DNA of 5,480 nucleotides from an uncultured Eubacteriales bacterium (GTDB lineage Bacteria; Bacillota; Clostridia; Christensenellales; Aristaeellaceae). The stretch covers positions 1 to 5,480 of the forward strand of contig USFL01000122.1 of assembly GCA_900553905.1 (NCBI GenBank). Reading direction: 5' to 3'. The translations under genes were made by a program, and so were the position numbers. The notes under the pieces are model-generated. The model was not told the DNA's origin. It saw only the letters and a list, made by a program, of their open reading frames with translations, and made no database searches. Shown piece by piece: positions 1 to 5,480 of the stretch (position 1 is its first letter; each line of letters opens with the position of its first letter).

Positions 1-547
1 TCACCCCGCCCGCGCAGGGCGCCAGGCACTGCCCGATCTGATGGTGCACGCAGGGCCGCCGCGGCGATTTGACCGGAAAGCTGAGGTTGCAGGTGCGCAG
101 CGGAAAGAAGCGCCGCACCTCATCCATCACCTGCCGGACGGCTGTGGCCCCGATGTAAGGCCCGAAGTATTTCACCCCCGCGCGCTGCTCGTCCATGTTG
201 CGGGCCAGCGTCAGGCGGGGAAAGGATTCGTTTAGATCGATGCGCAGGTAGGGGTAATGCTTGTCATCCTTGAGAAGGATGTTGTAGAAGGGGCGGTGCT
301 TCTTGATCAGGTTGCATTCCAGCGTGAGCGCCTCGAAGTTGGTCTGGCAGAGCATGAGGTCAAAGTCATCCACGCGGCTGACCATGGCGGCCACCTTGGG
401 TGTGTGCGACCCATGGAAATACTGCCGCACGCGGTTTTTCAGGTTGACGGCCTTGCCGACGTAAATGATCTCGCCCCGGCTTTTCATGATGTAGCAGCCG
501 GGGCTTTCGGGAAGCATTTTGATCTTATAGGCCAATGTGGGATTCAT
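1..547 (-). CDS. uvrC: Excinuclease ABC subunit C, UvrC (N-terminal 182 residues; runs off the left edge)
   Basis: UvrC makes both incisions around bulky DNA lesions when recruited by UvrB in nucleotide excision repair. The frame from ATG 547-545 is open to base 1, giving 182 codons of a protein that is usually about 600 residues. The GIY-YIG nuclease domain occupies about residues 13-95: GCY at 17-19, YVG at 29-31, and Y19, Y29, K32, R39 and metal-ligand E77 are all present, so the 3' incision site looks intact. FEALTLECNLIKKHRPFYN and LLKDDKHYPYLRI are classic UvrC signatures, followed by KYFGPYIGA. Cys153, Cys166, Cys174 and Cys178 match the four-cysteine set reported to hold an iron-sulfur cluster in UvrC. 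The UvrB-binding and RNase H-like parts lie beyond the window. It starts 14 bases after the MacB-like gene, so it may be read from the transporter operon. Confidence 0.97.
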   Translation of the reverse strand, partial: MNPTLAYKIKMLPESPGCYIMKSRGEIIYVGKAVNLKNRVRQYFHGSHTPKVAAMVSRVDDFDLMLCQTNFEALTLECNLIKKHRPFYNILLKDDKHYPYLRIDLNESFPRLTLARNMDEQRAGVKYFGPYIGATAVRQVMDEVRRFFPLRTCNLSFPVKSPRRPCVHHQIGQCLAPCAGGV

Positions 548-554
548 GGCGCCG

Positions 555-562
555 CTTCCTTT
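555..562 (-). promoter_or_regulatory. Ribosome-binding site AAAGGAAG of uvrC, overlapping the upstream stop codon
   Basis: The TGA of the MacB-like gene (564-562) supplies the first A of AAAGGAAG, which is followed by 7 bases and the ATG at 547-545. It supports the uvrC start and leaves no room for a separate terminator or promoter in the 14-base gap. Confidence 0.7.
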
Positions 563-1788
563 CAAGACCATTCAGCGCCCTCCGCCGGCGATGGCTCGCC
601 GGGGACGGACCGTTTGAAAAGCACGCCACCCGCGCCCGCCAGGCTGCCCAACAGCAGCGCGACCGCGCCGCAGGACCACGCCATCACCTCGCGCAGAAAG
701 CGCAGGCGCAAAAGTTCCGGCGTGCGGTATTCCACCACAGTGGCGGAAGTCTGCCACACGTTCCAGAAGGCGGTCTGAATATCCTTGGGTTCCACCAGCA
801 CCGCGGGGACCCATTCCGGGAAGGTGTACACCGGTTCCACCAGACGGGTAAACAGCCAGGCCAGGGCCGCCGCACAGGCGAGGTATCCCAGCGCCAGCAG
901 CAGCAGGCGTACCGCCGCAAAGCCCACCAGACGCGCGGCATACTGCGTTTGCAGACGGTCGTGATAGGCGGCGGAAAAGCGCGCGCTCCGGCGGTTCATC
1001 CACCTCACACCCCACAGCGCCATCGCCATGCCGCACAGCGTAAAGAGCATGCGCATGGGCATAGCTGCGTTCATGCGTTCCTTGACCAGGCTGATGGTGG
1101 TGCCATCGCCCAGCTTCTGCGACGCGGTCTGGAACGCGGACCATCCGCCCGCGCCCTGCACGGGCCGCGCCTCATACACCAGCGCGGTCAACGCGACGCT
1201 CGTATCCTCCAGCGAGCGCAGCGGCACGTACAGGCTGTAATCCATCTGGTCGCCCACGCGCTTGCCCGCCTTGATCACGCCCACGATGCGGTAGCGCTGC
1301 CCGCCGATTTCAATTTCCTCGCCCAGCGGCTCAGCGTACTGAAACAGGGCCACGGCCAGCTGCTCTTCCACCATGGCCACGCGCTCGCCGTAGACGCATT
1401 CGTCCGGGTACAGCTGCCGGCCGTTAAGCAGCACCGGCGATTTGAGGTAAAACCAGCTCTCCTCCACACCCACCAGGCGCGCGCTCACGCTTTTTCCCCC
1501 GTCGGGAATGGAAACGGATGCGGGCTGGGACAGCGCATAGAGCGTCATGTCCTCGCAGGCGCCCTCCAGCTCGGTCTCCAGCTCGCGGGTTTTCAGGCGC
1601 GCGTCGCGCAGGCCGCTGTTGGTTTCCTTTTCGTCCTCGGCGGCAGCCGCGGGCTGGGGCGCGGCATAGACATGCTGGAATGTGCCCGGCACGGCCTGGA
1701 TATTCACCCAGGCAAAGGCCATGGCCGCCAGAGCAATGACCAGCAGCACAAGCGTCCCCTTGCGGCGTTTGCAAAATGCTTTCAGCAT
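562..1788 (-). CDS. MacB/FtsX-like ABC permease-type membrane protein (divergent, no ATPase domain)
   Basis: This 408-residue protein has the layout of a MacB-type transporter without its nucleotide-binding domain: membrane segment 1 at about 11-28, a large outer domain (about 30-242), then segments at about 244-264, 288-313 and 368-391. The outer domain carries MacB periplasmic-core signs: ARLVGVEESWFYLKSPVLLN, GR (123-124), ERVAMVEEQLAVALF (135-149), PLG (154-156) and IEIGGQRYRIVGVIK (159-173). The usual FtsX/MacB core is otherwise poorly conserved; the outer loop between segments 3 and 4 is about 50 residues, longer than in typical MacB. Cys78 and Cys131 both lie in the outer domain and could pair. 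The charged tail after segment 4 is short. It is coupled to the HlyD-like adaptor, supporting a MacA-MacB-like pair, but no ATPase gene is adjacent. It could be an ATP-driven exporter using a distant ATPase, or a non-transporting envelope protein. Confidence 0.75.
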   Translation of the reverse strand: MLKAFCKRRKGTLVLLVIALAAMAFAWVNIQAVPGTFQHVYAAPQPAAAAEDEKETNSGLRDARLKTRELETELEGACEDMTLYALSQPASVSIPDGGKSVSARLVGVEESWFYLKSPVLLNGRQLYPDECVYGERVAMVEEQLAVALFQYAEPLGEEIEIGGQRYRIVGVIKAGKRVGDQMDYSLYVPLRSLEDTSVALTALVYEARPVQGAGGWSAFQTASQKLGDGTTISLVKERMNAAMPMRMLFTLCGMAMALWGVRWMNRRSARFSAAYHDRLQTQYAARLVGFAAVRLLLLALGYLACAAALAWLFTRLVEPVYTFPEWVPAVLVEPKDIQTAFWNVWQTSATVVEYRTPELLRLRFLREVMAWSCGAVALLLGSLAGAGGVLFKRSVPGEPSPAEGAEWS

Positions 1789-1791
1789 GGC

Positions 1792-3153
1792 TTACTCCAC
1801 ATATTCCATCACGGGCTTTCCGTCCTCCACGGTGCGGTCGGCCCGGTCGATGATGCTCTGATAGCTCAAATCCTCCTGCACGCTGACCGCCGTATCGCTG
1901 CGGTCGATGACGGTGACGCTCATCTTTTTGGCCTTCAGCCCGCCGGAGTTGAGGAACCCGCCGTATTCGCGCTCCGCCACAAAGACGTATTCGCCCTCAC
2001 CCTCGCTTCGAAGGGCGGACGCGGGAATGATCGTGGCGTTTTTGCGCGCGCGGAATACGATGCTCACCTGGAGGCCTCCGTCCTGCAGAAGCTTCTGCAT
2101 GCCGCCCGCCGTGCGCAGGAAATCGTCCGTCAGTTCAATCTCGGCGTATTTGCGGCCGTCGGTATCGTCCACCACGGCGGTGACCTCGCTGCGGAAGGTG
2201 TCGTAATCGCCCGACACCTCCACACGCGCCCCTTCGGTCACGTCCTTTTTCAGGTCGGTCACGTCGGCGCGCAGCACCGGCACGTCCTCCTTCTTGGCGA
2301 TGGTGTAGGCGGACTTCTGCCCGTCGTAGCTGTCGCCGGCTTTGAGGTCCAGCGCCACGATGTACCCTTCGCTGGTGGCCGTCACCGTGCCCAGGGCCTG
2401 CTTTGCCTCCAGGAGCTTCACCATCTGGTCGCTGAGGTCCTGCATCTCCTCCAGCAGCTTGTTGCGGTCGTTGATGTATTTGAATACCTCGTCGCTGACC
2501 TTGATCTTTTTGTTTTCATAGCTGGCATAGAAATCGTCGCGCGCGGTCTGGAAGGCTTCGCGGGCCGCTGCGGCGGTGCGGATGAGCGCCATCGTCTCGT
2601 TTGAAGCGCCCGCCTGCTTGGCCTTGGCTTCCCAGAGGGTCTGGTCAAAGGTCAGCTCGATCCCCTCGGCAGCTGCCGCCAGGCGCGCTTTGCTCTCAGC
2701 CTCGTTGAGCGCATCCTGCTTTTCGATCATCAGGTCATAGAGATCGTTCTGCATGCTCTGCTTGGAGTTCTTGCGGTTCTTGATATCCAGGTCGATCAGC
2801 TCCTGCGACTTTTCGTTGTACTTGGTCAGCAGGTCCTCTTCCTTGGTCTGGTAATCGTTGATGGTGGCGGTGAAGATGGTATCGCCCTCCTTGACCAAAA
2901 GGCCGGGCTTGACATATACCTTATCCACCGTAATGGGATAATCCTTGGCCTTGTTGAGGGTGATTTCCGTCTCCACGGGGAAATACGGCTTGGCCTCCAC
3001 GGAGATCTTCTGCTCGATGCGCCCCGTGGTGGCCTGCACCAGCTTGACCTTGGGAGTGGTGATGGTCTGGATGGTGCGCGAGAAGTACATGCATGCGGCC
3101 ACGATTACGCCCAGCCACACCAGCGCCTTGAGTGCCCGCTTCTTCTTGTTCAT
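1792..3153 (-). CDS. HlyD/MacA-like membrane-fusion (periplasmic adaptor-type) protein
   Basis: This 453-residue protein has a basic start (MNKKKR), a single membrane anchor at about 9-25, and the rest outside the membrane. The adaptor layout is visible in order: the first lipoyl half (about 74-97, with VYVKPGLLVKEGDTIFTATI), a long charged helical hairpin (about 100-252), the second lipoyl half (about 255-287, with TSEGYIVALDLKAGDSYDGQ), a beta-barrel (about 290-370), and a membrane-proximal part with ATIIPASALRSEGEGEYVFV (373-392). The tail VEDGKPVMEYVE resembles the 'dG-x-V' ending of adaptors. Family members link inner-membrane exporters to outer components; in Gram-positives they act with MacB/YknZ-type permeases at the cell surface. 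The next gene, 3 bases on, is such a permease-like protein. What is odd is its position directly after sugar-import permeases, with no ATPase beside it. The general fold is confident; substrate and role are unknown. Confidence 0.85.
   Translation of the reverse strand: MNKKKRALKALVWLGVIVAACMYFSRTIQTITTPKVKLVQATTGRIEQKISVEAKPYFPVETEITLNKAKDYPITVDKVYVKPGLLVKEGDTIFTATINDYQTKEEDLLTKYNEKSQELIDLDIKNRKNSKQSMQNDLYDLMIEKQDALNEAESKARLAAAAEGIELTFDQTLWEAKAKQAGASNETMALIRTAAAAREAFQTARDDFYASYENKKIKVSDEVFKYINDRNKLLEEMQDLSDQMVKLLEAKQALGTVTATSEGYIVALDLKAGDSYDGQKSAYTIAKKEDVPVLRADVTDLKKDVTEGARVEVSGDYDTFRSEVTAVVDDTDGRKYAEIELTDDFLRTAGGMQKLLQDGGLQVSIVFRARKNATIIPASALRSEGEGEYVFVAEREYGGFLNSGGLKAKKMSVTVIDRSDTAVSVQEDLSYQSIIDRADRTVEDGKPVMEYVE
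1795..1798 (-). promoter_or_regulatory. Ribosome-binding site GGAG for the MacB-like gene, inside the adaptor's last codons
   Basis: GGAG lies in the final sense codons of the adaptor gene, 6 bases before ATG 1788-1786, and the adaptor's TAA (1794-1792) falls between the two. This arrangement (TAAGCCATG) is typical of translational coupling, suggesting that the two proteins are made together in matched amounts. Confidence 0.6.
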
Positions 3154-3160
3154 TGGAACC

Positions 3161-3169
3161 CCTCCTCCT
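3161..3169 (-). promoter_or_regulatory. Ribosome-binding site of the adaptor gene, overlapping the permease 2 stop codon
   Basis: On the minus strand the sequence runs TAGGAGGAGGGGTTCCAATG. AGGAGG occurs twice, overlapping (3169-3164 and 3166-3161), and the first copy starts inside the TAG stop of permease 2. The nearer copy leaves 7 bases to the ATG at 3153-3151. This is the strongest Shine-Dalgarno in the window and ties the adaptor gene to the sugar-permease message. Confidence 0.8.
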
Positions 3170-4088
3170 ATTTGAGCTCGCTTAGCTGCACGCCCAGGAG
3201 GATATCATCCTGGAAGTAGATGTAGATCAGCAGCATGGGCAATAGATACAGCGCCGCGCCCGCGAACGCCACGCCTGTGGAATCGGTGTTGATCTGGTTG
3301 AACATGACCGACAGCGGCTGCATGCTCTGGTTGGTCAGGTAGATGAGCGGCTGTTCGACCATGTTCCAGCTGTCGGCAAAGCTCAGCGCCGCCGCCGCGC
3401 ACAGGATGGGACGGCACACCGGCAGCATGACGTGCACAAAGCAGCGCAGCGTGCCCGCGCCGTCCATCTGGCCCGCCTCGACGATTTCCCCCGGAATGCC
3501 GATCATAAACTGGCGCACCAGAAAGAGGTAGAAGGGGGAGAAAATCATGGGCAGAATCACCGCCCAGACCGTATTCAGCAGCCCCAGGGCCCGCAGGGTC
3601 ATCACACTGGGCGCCATGGTCACCTGGAAGGGTAGCACCATCAGCACCAGCACCAGAAAGAACAGCGCATCGCGCCCGCGGAACTGGAAGCGGCTGAGGG
3701 CGTAGGCCGTGAGCGGAATCACAAAGCCCTGCCCCAACAGAATGGCCCCGGCATACAGCACGCTGTTACAGAACAGCTGTAGGTACTGCGGCTCCTCGAT
3801 GAGGATGGTGTAGTACTGCCGCAGGCTGACCTGCGCGGGCGAGAAAAGGATGTCCATCCACCGGCTCTGGTCATAGCTGCCGCGCTGGGCCAGGTAGGAT
3901 GAGATTTCGCTTTTGGGGAAGAAGGAATATAAAAACGTGAACACGATGGGGATGAGCATGATGACCGCGATCAGCGTCAGAATCAGGCAGCTCAGGGGTC
4001 TGGCCCTGCGCACGCGCCGCATCAGCCCGCGCGCGCTCCGCCTGCGCCGCTTCCCGGCAGCCCCAATGGATACGTGGCTCTGCGCCAT
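3168..4088 (-). CDS. Carbohydrate ABC transporter permease 2 (MalG/UgpE-like)
   Basis: This 306-residue membrane protein is the partner of the preceding permease. A very basic cytoplasmic head (residues 13-30, KRRRRSARGLMRRVRRAR) leads into membrane segment 1 (about 32-54). Further segments are near 106-130, 141-165, 170-192, 228-250 and 274-292. The EAA loop is clear: E204, A205, G206 (in place of the second Ala), D209, G210, L222 and P223. LFFLVLVLMVLPFQVTMAP and LVRQFMIGIPGEIVEAGQMD are typical MalG-type stretches. The outer loop between segments 1 and 2 (about 56-104) is rather long. The C-terminus (FQDDILLGVQLSELK) departs from the common MalG ending in a glycine-rich GAVKG-like tail. 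The stop (TAG 3170-3168) overlaps the Shine-Dalgarno of the adaptor gene downstream, indicating co-translation. No ATPase gene is in the window, so a shared MsmX/MsmK-type ATPase encoded elsewhere is likely (inference). Confidence 0.93.
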   Translation of the reverse strand: MAQSHVSIGAAGKRRRRSARGLMRRVRRARPLSCLILTLIAVIMLIPIVFTFLYSFFPKSEISSYLAQRGSYDQSRWMDILFSPAQVSLRQYYTILIEEPQYLQLFCNSVLYAGAILLGQGFVIPLTAYALSRFQFRGRDALFFLVLVLMVLPFQVTMAPSVMTLRALGLLNTVWAVILPMIFSPFYLFLVRQFMIGIPGEIVEAGQMDGAGTLRCFVHVMLPVCRPILCAAAALSFADSWNMVEQPLIYLTNQSMQPLSVMFNQINTDSTGVAFAGAALYLLPMLLIYIYFQDDILLGVQLSELK

Positions 4089-4096
4089 GGAATACG

Positions 4097-4103
4097 CTCC
4101 TTT
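4097..4103 (-). promoter_or_regulatory. Ribosome-binding site AAAGGAG deciding the permease 2 start
   Basis: AAAGGAG sits in the 17-base gap after the permease 1 stop, 8 bases before ATG 4088-4086. The open frame extends 98 codons further upstream to 4382, but that extension lies wholly inside permease 1 in another frame and has shadow-like composition (H, R, G and C rich). The start at 4088 is therefore clearly the real one. Confidence 0.85.
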
Positions 4104-4105
4104 CC

Positions 4106-4957
4106 TCAGGCGGCTTCGCCCTGCCGCACGCTCTTGGTGCGGTAGAGCAGCAAAAACAGGGCGATCACGATCACCGCAAAGGAGTAGGCCGCGGTGGTCA
4201 CATCCTGATAATCCAGCTTGGCGAACTTGTTGTTCATATAGTGCTGGAGGGTGTAGATGCTTTCGGCGGGATAGGCGCCGCCGATGAAGTACACCTCCTT
4301 GAAAATCTTGAAGGCGTTGACCACAGCCAGCACGAACACCAGAAAGGCCGTAGGCAAAATCTGCGGCAGCGTGATGGACCACTCGCGCCGGAACCAGCCG
4401 GCTCCCTCCAGGCTGGCGTATTCATACAGGGATTCCGGGACCGCCTGCAGCGCGGCGGTGAAGATAACCACACTGAAGCCAAGGTTTTTCCAGATGTAAA
4501 GCAGCACGATGGGCACGCGCAGCGCCGCTCCCTCCAGCCAAAAGACGCGGTCAAAGCCCAGCGCCACCATCAGCCGGTTGACCGGTCCCCCATAATCGAA
4601 CAGGATCAGCCAGATGATGAGCATGGCGGCCGAAGGCATCAAATAGGGCATAAGCAGCGCATTGCGGTAAAAGGTGCTGCCCGCGATGGGCTTGCGCAGC
4701 ATGCCCGCCAGCAGGAAGGACAGCACGAAAATGACCGGCGCGCACAACAGCGAGAGCTCGATGGTGTTTTTCAGCCCCAGCTGAAACACCTCATTCTGCC
4801 ACACGCGCAGGTAGTTGTCAAAACCCACGAATCGGTTGTCGATGGTGCCGTCGGTCAGGCTGAACCATACGCCCCACACGAAGGGCACCAGGTAGAAGGC
4901 CATAAGACCCAGAAGTCCTGGCAGGAGGTAGAGCCAGACGGATTTTTTACGAAACAT
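4106..4957 (-). CDS. Carbohydrate ABC transporter permease 1 (MalF/UgpA-like)
   Basis: This 283-residue integral membrane protein would form half of the transmembrane channel of a binding-protein-dependent sugar importer. Six hydrophobic segments are visible: about 8-34, 63-87, 97-120, 148-173, 200-225 and 253-272. Between segments 4 and 5 lies the cytoplasmic EAA loop that docks on the ATPase: E179, A181, G185, I195, L197 and P198 fit the EAA---G---------I-LP consensus. The N-terminus (FRKKSVWLYLLPGLLGLMAF) and the segment RNALLMPYLMPSAAMLIIW are typical of MalF/UgpA-type permeases, and the length is normal for the short Gram-positive type. The start at 4957 is chosen on its ribosome-binding site. 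It follows the binding protein after a hairpin-containing gap and precedes permease 2 by 17 bases. Codons and reading frame look intact. The transported sugar is unknown. Confidence 0.93.
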   Translation of the reverse strand: MFRKKSVWLYLLPGLLGLMAFYLVPFVWGVWFSLTDGTIDNRFVGFDNYLRVWQNEVFQLGLKNTIELSLLCAPVIFVLSFLLAGMLRKPIAGSTFYRNALLMPYLMPSAAMLIIWLILFDYGGPVNRLMVALGFDRVFWLEGAALRVPIVLLYIWKNLGFSVVIFTAALQAVPESLYEYASLEGAGWFRREWSITLPQILPTAFLVFVLAVVNAFKIFKEVYFIGGAYPAESIYTLQHYMNNKFAKLDYQDVTTAAYSFAVIVIALFLLLYRTKSVRQGEAA

Positions 4958-4963
4958 GCACAG

Positions 4964-4970
4964 CTCCTTT
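4964..4970 (-). promoter_or_regulatory. Ribosome-binding site AAAGGAG deciding the permease 1 start
   Basis: On the minus strand AAAGGAG is followed by 6 bases and then ATG at 4957-4955. The in-frame upstream ATG at 4978-4976 has no comparable site before it, so the downstream ATG is preferred. This makes the protein seven residues shorter than the longest open frame. Confidence 0.8.
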
Positions 4971-4984
4971 GGCGGCATTTTTCA

Positions 4985-5001
4985 GCCTGTGCGCACGAGG
5001 C
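4985..5001 (-). repeat. Small imperfect inverted repeat next to the main hairpin
   Basis: The plus strand reads GCCTGTGCGCACGAGGC. The core GTGCGCAC (4989-4996) is a perfect palindrome, and the flanks GCCT and AGGC also pair, with one unpaired G. It sits in the binding protein to permease 1 gap, about 10 bases from the strong hairpin. It could be a second small RNA stem or simply chance in GC-rich sequence; no regulator can be assigned. Confidence 0.3.
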
Positions 5002-5010
5002 ACACAGCCG

Positions 5011-5042
5011 TGCCGGCGGGCTCTTTCCAGGGCCCGCCGGCA
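5011..5042 (-). promoter_or_regulatory. Strong intercistronic hairpin between binding-protein and permease genes
   Basis: Bases 5011-5021 (TGCCGGCGGGC) are the exact reverse complement of 5032-5042, giving a perfect 11-bp stem, almost all G-C, around a 10-base loop. On the coding (minus) strand it begins 20 bases after the binding-protein stop and ends 53 bases before the chosen permease 1 start. No U-run follows the stem in either direction, so it is not a classical intrinsic terminator. In operons of this type (malE-malF is the best-known case) such structures protect the upstream message from 3' exonucleases or cause partial termination, so the receptor is made in excess over the permeases. 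That role is inferred here; the inverted repeat itself is seen directly. Confidence 0.7.
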
Positions 5043-5062
5043 GCAGGGAAAAATGCGCTGCA

Positions 5063-5480
5063 TCATTGGTCTTCCAGCTGCATCAGCCGCACGCGCTGGT
5101 CCAGCTCCCGCACCAGGGAATCCAGGTTCACCGCACCCTCCATGTATTGCATCAGCAGCTTGTTGATCTCGCTGGTCGCGGAGGCGTCGGCGTTGAGGAA
5201 CACGTTCTGCCGGATGACGTAGACCAGAGGCGCCACATTCTCGCGGTAGTCGGCGATCTGCTCCGCGGTCACGGAATAGCGGTAGTTCTCCCAGTCCGCG
5301 ATACTTTCCTCCTGCCACTGGATCTGCTGCTCGATCTCGGCGCGGTTCTCTTCGGAAGCATTCTCGAGGCTTTTCTGCATCTTTGCAAGGGACTCCTGCA
5401 TGTCCTCAAGGTTGCTCTGATAAGAATCGTTTTCCACAGGGTCGTTGTGGTCGGGGAAGAGGGTGATGTTCGCGCTGGTC
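5063..5480 (-). CDS. Extracellular solute-binding protein, sugar ABC importer (C-terminal 138 residues; 5' part outside window)
   Basis: This frame is open from the right edge (last full codon ends at 5479) to a TGA at 5063-5065, giving 138 residues; the start lies outside the window. It reads as the C-terminal lobe of a family 1 extracellular solute-binding protein, the lipid-anchored or secreted receptor that hands sugar to an ABC importer. Visible signs are a charged helical stretch (about residues 20-60, many E, Q and K, probably a helical hairpin), then a segment with AEQIADYRENVAPLVYVIRQ, then a C-terminal helix pair with YMEGAVNLDSLVRELDQRV, matching the usual 'G-x-x-x-L-D-x-x-x-x-x-L' ending of these proteins. 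There are no cysteines in the visible part. The GTG at 5435-5437 is an internal valine codon and not the start. Two sugar-type permeases follow directly, which supports the call. The substrate cannot be told from this fragment. Confidence 0.82.
   Translation of the reverse strand, partial: TSANITLFPDHNDPVENDSYQSNLEDMQESLAKMQKSLENASEENRAEIEQQIQWQEESIADWENYRYSVTAEQIADYRENVAPLVYVIRQNVFLNADASATSEINKLLMQYMEGAVNLDSLVRELDQRVRLMQLEDQ

Noticed and set aside
41..778. Plus-strand open frames at 41-235 and 257-778
   Set aside because: They are antisense to uvrC, whose catalytic residues and cysteines are all recognisable, and the start of the MacB-like region; their translations show no family features.
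535..2604. A 689-codon open frame on the plus strand
   Set aside because: It lies antisense to the MacB-like and adaptor genes, both of which have recognisable domains, ribosome-binding sites and tight operon spacing. Its translation is rich in H, R, Q, A and G with no recognisable domain, as expected for the complement of GC-biased codons.
4089..4382. A 98-codon N-terminal extension of permease 2
   Set aside because: It is entirely within permease 1 in another frame, has no membrane-protein character, and the start at 4088 has a good Shine-Dalgarno in the intergenic gap.
4958..4978. Upstream ATG for permease 1, adding seven residues
   Set aside because: No ribosome-binding site precedes it, while AAAGGAG lies correctly spaced before the ATG at 4957, inside the would-be extension.
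5011..5042. Intrinsic terminator after the binding-protein gene
   Set aside because: The stem is strong but no U-tract follows on either strand, and the permease genes it would cut off clearly belong to the same importer. It is kept as a processing or stabilising hairpin.
5063..5437. A free-standing 124-residue protein starting at GTG 5437
   Set aside because: The frame stays open to the window edge, with 14 more residues in keeping with a binding protein, and the GTG has no Shine-Dalgarno. It is the tail of a longer protein.

Overview
The window is 5.48 kb of fairly GC-rich bacterial DNA, and every gene I can support lies on the minus strand. Read in transcription order (high to low coordinates) it holds: the C-terminal end of an extracellular sugar-type solute-binding protein (cut by the right edge), two binding-protein-dependent ABC permeases of the carbohydrate (CUT1-like) type, a HlyD/MacA-like membrane-fusion (adaptor) protein, a divergent MacB/FtsX-like membrane protein, and the N-terminal 182 residues of the excision nuclease UvrC (cut by the left edge).

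The Shine-Dalgarno sites are strong and purine-rich (AAAGGAG, AGGAGG). The binding protein and permeases resemble those of Gram-positive sugar importers that borrow a shared ATPase, and the adaptor carries a single N-terminal membrane anchor. Together this suggests a high-GC-leaning Firmicute, probably a clostridial gut-type anaerobe. This is inference from gene style; no taxonomic marker is decisive here.

The genes are packed head to tail. The binding protein is separated from permease 1 by 105 bases containing a strong perfect 11-bp GC-rich hairpin without a U-tract. Permease 1 to permease 2 is 17 bases, permease 2 to adaptor 14 bases, adaptor to MacB-like protein 3 bases, and MacB-like protein to uvrC 14 bases. 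Several ribosome-binding sites overlap or abut the preceding stop codon, so the block is very likely one transcription unit. I see no intrinsic terminator anywhere in the window.

The first three genes make a standard importer lacking its ATPase. The next two look like the adaptor and permease halves of a MacAB-type system, again without an ATPase. This pairing of an ATP-less sugar importer with an ATP-less MacA/MacB-like pair, running directly into a DNA-repair gene, is the most unusual aspect of the window. I see no RNA gene, mobile element, CRISPR array or attachment site. There is no gene-free stretch over 300 bases.
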